Source of the DNA: Skermania sp. ID1734
GTDB lineage: Bacteria > Actinomycetota > Actinomycetes > Mycobacteriales > Mycobacteriaceae
Length of the DNA stretch: 64,000 bases
Assembly (NCBI RefSeq): GCF_007489285.1
Contig: NZ_VLIY01000005.1
Coordinates: forward strand, 134,905 to 198,904
Reading direction: 5' to 3'
In this document: in pieces, positions 57,865 to 64,000 of the stretch
Layout: each line of letters opens with the position of its first letter
How positions within the stretch are numbered: position 1 is the first letter of the stretch
Position numbers and translations under genes: made by a program
The notes under the pieces: generated by a model
Seen by the model: the letters and a program-made list of their open reading frames with translations, nothing else
Databases searched by the model: none
Told to the model about the DNA's origin: nothing

Positions 57865-58639
57865 GACGCGTCCTTTGTTGTGGCAGTTCGGTTGCTGTGT
57901 GGACACTCGTCCATGAAGGTCGGTGGCGCGAGGTTCACATCACATCGAAAATCGGGATAGCGCGCCGCCGCCGTCACCTGGCGCGGCCCTCGCCGGCTTG
58001 TCACATCGGTGACGCCCGGCCCCGCCCGCCGTTGTGCATGCGCCGATCACGTCTAAGTCTCGACATTGTCATTTGAAATCTGGCCCTCGTATCTGTCGGT
58101 CGGAAGCCTTTGGCACGACGCTCACGTAGCTGGCAGCCGATTCCCGACGCGGCGACCGTCAAAACGCTAGCAAACATCTCACCCTCGTCGTTACGCTTCT
58201 GTCAACCCGGCAGGGCCAGGTTTTTCAGAAACGCGCGAATCGCCTCAAAAGTACTGGTGCCGTTCGTGTTTAGCGACGCTCGGGATGGGCGCCGATTCAC
58301 CCTAGAATTAACCCTGTGATTCACGTCACATCGAGTAACAAGTCGCGAGTATTCGGCTCGCAAATGTGCAGCTAAGAAGCGGTTCGGCGGATTAGCCGCA
58401 GTTCGCAAGCCTGAAGTCGGCGAGGTTGACACTGGCCGGACCTGAAGTATGTTTTCGCTACGGGTGACTACGAGCCGCGAATCGGGGGGTCGGAACTGCC
58501 GGCGCTCCGCGTCAGCAGGAATGGGCCCGGCTTGTGCGTTTGTGTGCGGACAAGAGATTGGCCAGATCTCATCGAAAGACACGGGCGCCACGCGCTGTCG
58601 TATCGCCAACGACAGAAGAAGGGACGCGGACAGTCAGCA
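57865..58639. other. Long divergent regulatory region, GNAT operon / EspR2
   Basis: 775 bases with no supported gene. It contains three TCACATCG elements (57940-57947, 58001-58008 and 58326-58333), a GTCAC-ATCG-GTGAC dyad at 58000-58013, and a perfect CRP-type site at 58315-58330. The length suggests complex control of both the polysaccharide operon and the second EspR-like gene. Confidence 0.55.
58315..58330. promoter_or_regulatory. CRP-type operator
   Basis: TGTGATTCACGTCACA matches TGTGA-N6-TCACA at all ten defined positions. It lies 310 bases before the EspR2 ATG and 450 bases before the GNAT operon; which gene it controls is open. Confidence 0.6.
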
Positions 58640-59113
58640 ATGCACGAATTTGCGACCCGCCTGAACAGGCTATTCGATATGGCTCAACCCGTCGGACGAA
58701 AACCGATCACCAACTCCGAAGTGGTCAAAGCGCTCGCTGCGAGTGGCCACCACATATCGAACCCGTATCTATCGCAACTTCGGTCGGGCCAGCGAACCAA
58801 CCCCTCGGAAGCGACGATCACCGCGCTGGCCCGATTTTTCAAGGTAAGGCCCGACTACTTCTTCGACGATGAGTATGCCGACACCACAGAACACGACTTG
58901 CGCCTGGTGAACCAATTAAAGAACCGCGCGTTGCGTCAACTCGCTGTCCTCGCCTTTGATCTGTCCGAAGAATCTAGACACATGCTGGGAGCGTTGGCTG
59001 AGAAGCTTCGACAAACAGAAGGACTCATTCCGGATCGATTCGCAACGCCGAGATCTGCGACCCGGCACCAGGGCGCTTTTCGCGACCCGCGATCGCGCGA
59101 CGCCGTGCGGTGA
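58640..59113 (+). CDS. EspR-like HTH regulator 2
   Basis: A 157-residue paralogue of EspR-like regulator 1: FATRLNRLFDMAQPVGRKPI at the start, then NPYLSQLRSGQRTNPSEAT as recognition region, ALARFFKVRPDYFFDDEYAD, and the shared LAFDLSEESRHMLGALAEKL. It has about 20 more C-terminal residues, basic and probably disordered. The ATG at 58640 fits the family; the six codons before it are conserved in frame with paralogue 1. It marks the right shoulder of the two-armed locus and is divergent from the GNAT operon. Confidence 0.85.
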   Translation: MHEFATRLNRLFDMAQPVGRKPITNSEVVKALAASGHHISNPYLSQLRSGQRTNPSEATITALARFFKVRPDYFFDDEYADTTEHDLRLVNQLKNRALRQLAVLAFDLSEESRHMLGALAEKLRQTEGLIPDRFATPRSATRHQGAFRDPRSRDAVR

Positions 59114-59468
59114 ACATGGCAGCGAGAAATCGTTACGCCAGCGCTGACCGCTCAGCCAAGAACGGTTCCGCGGATAATTACCTCGACACACCAGGCGTTC
59201 TGGACGCGACCGCGTTGCATGCTTGCCGATGGCACCCTTTGTCACGATCACTCCTCATTTCACCCCCATCCATTTCAATCCCGGCGCATCCTCGGGTTAG
59301 CGTCTGGTTACGACGCCCATCGGCTCTCGCTGTGCCGCGCCAATATGGCGGCGCTCTGTCGATGTGGCGTTGTCATACTGCAGGTCAATGGGTCAATAAC
59401 GACTCTCGTCGCCGATTAGACACGGGCAGGCATTCTAGGGCTGTGTCGTCGAGGGATACGGAGACAGA
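59114..59468. other. Intergenic region before beta-helix protein 1
   Basis: 355 bases with no convincing gene; a 120-codon frame here has no family features or ribosome site. The right half is AT-richer and probably carries the promoter of the beta-helix gene. No operator recognised. Confidence 0.4.
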
Positions 59469-60719
59469 ATGAGTGCGGGGCGACGCCGCGATAAAAGGAT
59501 TGGCCGTCGAGCTTTTGTCACTGGGACAGCAGCGGCCGCGGTGGGCACCGCCACGGTTGTGACCGAAATGCTCAGCCATTGGCCCGCGGACGAAACAGAA
59601 GTCGAGTTGGTTTCCAGCGCGTCGGACAATGCGTTGCCGCTGGATTACGTGAACGTCAGAGCCTCGCCATTCCACGCCGTAGGCGATGGGCAAGCTGATG
59701 ACACCGCAGCCATTGCAAACGCATACGCGTCAGCGGAGAGCAATCGTCGGCCACTTTATTTCCCAGCCGGTGTATACAAGGTTACCTCGTTACCATCGAT
59801 CGCGAGCTACATGACCGTCCTTGGCGGCGGCGAGGACCTGAGCACTATCCTTTACCAGGGCACCGGAACTCTGCTGACCTTGTCGAACGCCCAGCGTGTG
59901 GCCTTCAAGAAGATCGGCTTCTGGCTAACTGGGGCCAGCGGGACGATCGTCTCGCTGGACCAGTGCTTCCGCTGTTCGTTCGACTCAGTGGTTTTCAGAG
60001 GGCAACACGTAGACACCTCGGCATACTTGAACCAGACCGGCGTCATCCTGACCGGGAATACCGGCGGTACGACGTTCATAAACTGTGACTTCACCAATCT
60101 GGGTATCGGCCTGCAAACATCGTGCATTCAAAACTACATCACAAACTCCAAGTTCAATAGCAACAATGTGAGCATTCTTGGAACTAGTAACAATTTTAAT
60201 GCCGGATTGGCGATCCAGAACACCGATTTCGTATCTACCGCAAGGGTGACTGATAAGCACATCTACATCGACGGCAAGGCCAACAACTGGTGGCTGACGA
60301 ACGTCTGGTTTGAGGGCGCCCGTTCCGCGATTGTGGTCGGTGAAGCCAGTGTGGGCGGACCATCCCAGTTCGGCATGGTGAACTGCCAAGTGGCGGCCAC
60401 CAAATTCGGACTAGACCTCCAATACTGCCGGCAACCGTACCTGGCCAATGTCATCTTCTATCCCGATAGTGGTGGTTCGTCACCAACCTTCTTGCGGATC
60501 AATCCACAGACAGTCCCGCAAGGCTCAGCGATTAACCTCATCAACACCGCGGAATACGACTTTCCACTGTCAACATTTCCGTCGGGCTGGAATGTCATCG
60601 GTCGCGCAATAACGGTCAACGCAAACGGGCCGATTGTCTTGTCGCCGAACGGTCATGCCTGGCAACTAAAGGTCAGTAACACGGGCGCGCTGACAGCTGC
60701 CGACCTCGGTGTGATCTGA
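59469..60719 (+). CDS. Secreted right-handed beta-helix (pectate-lyase-3-like) protein 1
   Basis: A 416-residue exported protein. The N-terminus has a Tat-type signal (GRRAFVTGTAAAAVGTA at 12-28, twin Arg followed by A-F). The body starts with VNVRASPFHAVGDGQADDTA (61-80) and LYFPAGVYKV, the standard start of pectate-lyase-3/tail-spike beta-helices, then repeated short strands (GTTFINCDFTNLGIGLQT, NVWFEGARSAIVVG). The fold often cleaves or binds acidic polysaccharides. Catalytic residues cannot be assigned. It has a paralogue 1.2 kb downstream. Confidence 0.8.
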   Translation: MSAGRRRDKRIGRRAFVTGTAAAAVGTATVVTEMLSHWPADETEVELVSSASDNALPLDYVNVRASPFHAVGDGQADDTAAIANAYASAESNRRPLYFPAGVYKVTSLPSIASYMTVLGGGEDLSTILYQGTGTLLTLSNAQRVAFKKIGFWLTGASGTIVSLDQCFRCSFDSVVFRGQHVDTSAYLNQTGVILTGNTGGTTFINCDFTNLGIGLQTSCIQNYITNSKFNSNNVSILGTSNNFNAGLAIQNTDFVSTARVTDKHIYIDGKANNWWLTNVWFEGARSAIVVGEASVGGPSQFGMVNCQVAATKFGLDLQYCRQPYLANVIFYPDSGGSSPTFLRINPQTVPQGSAINLINTAEYDFPLSTFPSGWNVIGRAITVNANGPIVLSPNGHAWQLKVSNTGALTAADLGVI

Positions 60720-60785
60720 GCTGTGAGAAGTTTCGTTGCGCCGCAAAGCTTAAGCATCCATCTCAGTAGTTGAAGGTCGAACACA

Positions 60786-61928
60786 ATGCATCGGTTGAGC
60801 GAGTCAACAGCCACAATCCCACGCCGACGCTTGAGTTCACTTCAGGTCGGCCGCGGCTTGGCGGCGCTTGCGGTTGTAGCGTTCCATGTAAATGACACAA
60901 TGGCGAAGAGTAAGTATTTTGGACACGGTCCAGCAGGGATTTTTCGTGCGGGAGACTCCGGAGTTAACTACTTCTTCGTACTGAGCGGATTCGTAATTCT
61001 GATCGCGCATTGGTCCGACTTTCAAAAGGGTGACGCGGTATCGTTGTTCGCTTGGAAGCGATTTAGACGAATTTATCCTCTGCTTTGGTTCGTTCTGGTC
61101 TGCTTATGTGCACTATTTATTGTTGTCCCATCCCTAAGGTCAGACGCACAAGTTGGATTCGGTGCCGTGGTCTCGGCATTTCTCACACTGCCCGCGAAGC
61201 ATGAGGTGTTTCTCTTCGTGGAGTGGACGCTGCGGCATGAGTTGCTGTTCTACATCGCATTCGCAATCGCCTTGTGGAGACTCCGTGTCGGCGTGTTGAT
61301 TGCAATTATTTGGACGACGCTTTCGGTGGTACAAATGGTGACCGACTGGCCGTATCCAGCGAGTTTCTTCCTCACGCCGTTTCACTTCCTGTTTGCGTTT
61401 GGCATGATCGCTGCAATAGCTTACATAAGAAATATTCACGTCGCTCCTGTGTCAATTCTTATCACAGGAGCTGTTGGTTTCGCGGCTTGCTGGCTTCTCG
61501 TGGTATTCGCTGATATCCCTAGCGGTTCGGCGTCAATAATCATCGGGAGAGGCGTAGGTGCCGTTCTCATCGTTTATGGTAGTGCTGTCCTAGAATCGCG
61601 GGGTGCGCTGAAGTTCCCGCGTAGCCTCCTAGTCCTCGGTGATGCCTCCTATGCTTTATACTTGGTGCATTTCCCGGTTGTTTCTGTGCTAACGAAGATT
61701 GCGTTTTATGTTCATCAACGAATCGCTTATCCGCCGGTGTTGGCCGTTCCGATCATGATTACGATTGCGACCGTGGTCGGTGTTGGTGCTCATTTCTCAA
61801 TCGAGAAACCGATGTTGAGTCGACTAAATGGTAGACCTTGGCGAGCGTCGCGACGGGTTGCCTCCAAGCGACAATGTGAGCTAGCGCATACCTCTTGCAG
61901 CAGCACCAATCCAGAGCACCGCGGATGA
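60786..61928 (+). CDS. Acyltransferase family 3 (OafA/YrhL-like) membrane protein
   Basis: A 380-residue membrane O-acyltransferase with about ten TM helices. LQVGRGLAALAVVAFHVND (19-37) carries the catalytic-site Arg and His of the family, and SGVNYFFVLSGFVI (58-71) is the second motif. It would acetylate or acylate a surface sugar. The gene is visibly AT-richer than the core genes, with many TTT, AAT and ATT codons, a sign of transfer. Its stop overlaps the next start (ATGA). Confidence 0.87.
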   Translation: MHRLSESTATIPRRRLSSLQVGRGLAALAVVAFHVNDTMAKSKYFGHGPAGIFRAGDSGVNYFFVLSGFVILIAHWSDFQKGDAVSLFAWKRFRRIYPLLWFVLVCLCALFIVVPSLRSDAQVGFGAVVSAFLTLPAKHEVFLFVEWTLRHELLFYIAFAIALWRLRVGVLIAIIWTTLSVVQMVTDWPYPASFFLTPFHFLFAFGMIAAIAYIRNIHVAPVSILITGAVGFAACWLLVVFADIPSGSASIIIGRGVGAVLIVYGSAVLESRGALKFPRSLLVLGDASYALYLVHFPVVSVLTKIAFYVHQRIAYPPVLAVPIMITIATVVGVGAHFSIEKPMLSRLNGRPWRASRRVASKRQCELAHTSCSSTNPEHRG

Positions 61929-63196
61929 TGGAGCAATCAAGTCGCGAGCGAGAGGAAGCGGTGCGCCAGGAGTCTCTCGAAGGCGATTGCGACGAGCGGG
62001 AGCAGAGCCGCACATCCCGCGCAGCGGTAGGAATAGGCGCAGTTGGAGTGGGCGCAGTGCTCGCCGGAGTGTTCCTAACCAGCAGCGGGCAAAGTCCGGA
62101 TACCGCAGATCGATCACTGCCGCTAGGATGCGTGAACGCCAAATCCGATCCCTTCAAAGCGGTCGGTGACAGTAACGCCGACGACACCAACGCTCTCGCA
62201 AAGGCCTACGCTGCGGCAGCAGGCACTGGGCGCCCGCTTTACTTACCGCCTGGCGTTTACCGGGTCACTAGGCTTCCGAAGTTTGCGAGCCACGCAACGG
62301 TGTCGGGGGCGGGCGCAGATCTCACCACTGTCTTATATGAGGGCGATGAGACACTGTTGGCATTAGCCAATGTCGATGGAGTGTCAATTCAGAACTTGGG
62401 CTTATGGGTGACAGGTACTACCGGTACCGCTATCGAATTAGTGGACGCGACGCGCTGTGCGTTTGATTCGGTACGGGTGCGCGGCCAGCACGACGCGGAC
62501 ACGCCATTTCGGAGCCAGACCGGTATTGTGCTCGCCGGCCGCACGATCGGTACCTCGTTCATTAATTGCGATATTGACAACTGTGGTATCGGAGCGCGGA
62601 TATCCAGCCCGTTCAATTCGTTCACTGAGTCGAAGTTTTCCACAAATTACACCAGCATTTGGTGTCAGGATGGCTCGATCGGAGCGGGCCTGGCGATCTC
62701 GAACTCGGAGTTCGTCTCGAAGGCGCCCGCAACCGACTGCCACCTTCGCATCGAGGGCGACGCCGGTAGGTGGTCATTGACGAACGTCTGGTTCGAGGGT
62801 GCCCAGTCGGCGATTGTGGTAGGGCAATCTGGCGGCAATGGACCCTTACAATTCGGAATGACTAACTGCTTCGTTTCCGGCACCGGTGCCGGGCTTGACA
62901 TCCAGTCTTGCCGGCACCCTTATCTGGCCAATGTGATTTTTGCTCTCGACCTAAACGGTTTGGCTGATTCGATGCTACGGATCGATCCGGCGAACGCTCC
63001 TGCCGGAATCGCCATCAACCTGGTCAACAGCGTGGTGAGAGAGTTTCCAGTGAAGACATTTCCTGCAGGTTGGACGATATACGGGAACGGCGGCGTTATT
63101 GAGGCCGGTGGGCCGACTATCCAGGGTGCGGATGGCCGTACGTGGCGAATTACTGTCTCCGACCGGGGAGAAGTTGGAGTCACCCCTGCCGGGTGA
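61925..63196 (+). CDS. Right-handed beta-helix protein 2
   Basis: A 423-residue paralogue of the protein at 59469. Common segments are LPLGCVNAKSDPFKAVGDSN, GRPLYLPPGVYRVTRLP, LTNVWFEGAQSAIVVGQSGG, QFGMTNC and PYLANVIF. The N-terminus has a charged cytoplasmic stretch (1-32) and one hydrophobic segment (AAVGIGAVGVGAVLAGVFL), so it is membrane-anchored or exported by an atypical signal. The ATG at 61925 is coupled to the acyltransferase stop by ATGA overlap; a TTG 30 bases upstream is the longer alternative. Confidence 0.78.
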   Translation: MMEQSSREREEAVRQESLEGDCDEREQSRTSRAAVGIGAVGVGAVLAGVFLTSSGQSPDTADRSLPLGCVNAKSDPFKAVGDSNADDTNALAKAYAAAAGTGRPLYLPPGVYRVTRLPKFASHATVSGAGADLTTVLYEGDETLLALANVDGVSIQNLGLWVTGTTGTAIELVDATRCAFDSVRVRGQHDADTPFRSQTGIVLAGRTIGTSFINCDIDNCGIGARISSPFNSFTESKFSTNYTSIWCQDGSIGAGLAISNSEFVSKAPATDCHLRIEGDAGRWSLTNVWFEGAQSAIVVGQSGGNGPLQFGMTNCFVSGTGAGLDIQSCRHPYLANVIFALDLNGLADSMLRIDPANAPAGIAINLVNSVVREFPVKTFPAGWTIYGNGGVIEAGGPTIQGADGRTWRITVSDRGEVGVTPAG

Positions 63197-63266
63197 CGGC
63201 ATGGCTTTGTCTAAGACGCTTACCGGCGTACGCGGAGATCGTTCTGGGCGAACCTGGTCATCGATC

Positions 63267-64000
63267 TCAGTAGTTGCGAACGCCAAGTAGCAACTCCGCA
63301 TTGCTCCGGCGGATCCTCCCGTTGTTCACCATGATCGGTGCAGAGAGGGCGTCGCGGATGATGCGGCTCATGCTGTCGGGGGAGTCGAGCCGATAACCCG
63401 AGATCCCGCAGATGGTGGCAGCTCCGATGACGATCTCAATGAGGGCCTGCGATTGGCTGAGCTTAACGGTGTCCATCCGGACCGACTCCCGTCGAGTTGG
63501 CGGTCGCACGTCGACCAACGGGCCAAAATCGTGGATCGATGACTGCACACTGTCGCGCATGGCCTGCAACGTGACCACCAGATCGGCAAGAGCCAATGCG
63601 GAGTCGGGCGTTTCACCGATCTGCTTGCGGGCTTGGCGAGAAACCACCTTCTGGGCCCGGAGAAAGGCGCTTTCGGCGATGCCGAGCCAAGCCGAGCCGC
63701 GCAGGATGTTGGCGACTGGAACGTACGTACAGGCCTGCACAGCTGCAGTGTCGGGCAGGATCTGATCAGTCGAGCCGGACGCGCTGATATGGAAGGCGTT
63801 GCTGCAGGTTCCGCGAAGTCCAAAGGTGTCCCATGGGCCGATCTCCCGAAGCTCGAGGGCCGGCGGAAAACACAGCACGGCAACTTGGTCACCTGGAACG
63901 CTTTCGGGCGTTCGGCGGGCTGCGACCACGAGGCAGTCGGCGTAGCGGCCGAATGAGACGGTGGCAGCCTCCTTCTCCAATCGGAACTGCTCACCATTGG
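63267..64000 (-). CDS. Acyl-CoA dehydrogenase-like flavoprotein 2 (5' truncated by the window)
   Basis: C-terminal 240 or so residues of a paralogue of dehydrogenase 1; the frame is open to the right edge. Shared segments include GRYADCLVVAARRTPESVPG (compare ILVTARRSPDSAPTDQVLV), WDTFGLRGTCS, ATICGISGYRLDSPDSMS and APIMVNNGRIRRSNAELL. Like paralogue 1 it lacks the usual C-terminal Glu-containing catalytic segment. The 5' part and probably more of the locus lie beyond the window. Confidence 0.83.
   Translation of the reverse strand, partial: NGEQFRLEKEAATVSFGRYADCLVVAARRTPESVPGDQVAVLCFPPALELREIGPWDTFGLRGTCSNAFHISASGSTDQILPDTAAVQACTYVPVANILRGSAWLGIAESAFLRAQKVVSRQARKQIGETPDSALALADLVVTLQAMRDSVQSSIHDFGPLVDVRPPTRRESVRMDTVKLSQSQALIEIVIGAATICGISGYRLDSPDSMSRIIRDALSAPIMVNNGRIRRSNAELLLGVRNY

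Noticed and set aside
59110-59472. 120-codon frame before the first beta-helix gene
   Set aside because: Composition unlike a protein, no ribosome site, no family; treated as intergenic.
35973-64000. Nonribosomal peptide or polyketide gene cluster
   Set aside because: Carrier proteins and PPTases are present, but no condensation, adenylation (A-domain) or ketosynthase domain was found in the window.
35158-64000. Prophage or transposon carrying the locus
   Set aside because: No integrase, transposase, terminal repeat or tRNA attachment site was found in the window, although the right end lies outside it.

Overview
The window looks like chromosome of a GC-rich actinobacterium of the family Mycobacteriaceae. 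Evidence: a TreS-maltokinase pair, DUF732, DUF4436 and DUF4185 proteins, a succinate dehydrogenase operon in the order of M. tuberculosis Rv0250c-Rv0247c, a TetR/carotenoid-oxygenase pair like Rv0653c/Rv0654, a P450 and a transporter resembling Rv1880c and Rv1877, and two EspR-like regulators. These assignments rest on recalled protein families; no database search was run.

Left part, 0-35 kb (mostly core genome): a truncated DNA glycosylase; a secreted DUF732 protein; treS-mak; a DHA2 exporter; the sdh operon; an esterase; an ABC-2 exporter pair; a lipase-like hydrolase; mntH; an AAA ATPase; then a wall-synthesis island with a one-anchor membrane protein, a SEDS glycosyltransferase fused to a penicillin-binding transpeptidase, and a convergent MreB homologue, which is unexpected in an apically growing mycobacterium. 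After that come DUF4436, TetR/carotenoid oxygenase, DUF4185, an AhpD-like protein, a c-di-AMP (ydaO) riboswitch in front of an NlpC/P60 hydrolase, an S4 protein, a P450, an MFS exporter with a C-terminal winged helix, and a diguanylate cyclase.

Right part, 35-64 kb (accessory): a two-armed, nearly mirror-symmetric locus. The left arm (+) holds a LuxR/MalT-type regulator interrupted by one frameshift, then AcpS-like PPTase 1, carrier protein 1, acyl-CoA dehydrogenase 1, a seryl-tRNA-synthetase-like amino acid:[carrier protein] ligase, DUF1839 and a GH2 protein. The right arm (-) is a tightly overlapping operon: GNAT, PPTase 2, carrier protein 2, two GT4 enzymes, a Wzx-like flippase, a further glycosyltransferase, a Wzy-like polymerase, a Wzz-like protein with a degenerate kinase domain, and a tandem hydrolase. 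A third GT4 and a YdcF-like protein lie between the arms. EspR-like paralogues sit at the outer end of each arm. Beyond the second one are two paralogous beta-helix proteins flanking an OafA-type acyltransferase, and a second acyl-CoA dehydrogenase that runs off the window.

Working model (inference): an amino acid is activated by the ligase and loaded on a dedicated carrier protein primed by its own PPTase, perhaps oxidised there by the flavoprotein, and passed by the GNAT or another transferase to a Wzx/Wzy-assembled surface polysaccharide. I know of no described mycobacterial system of this composition, and it is the main discovery candidate here.
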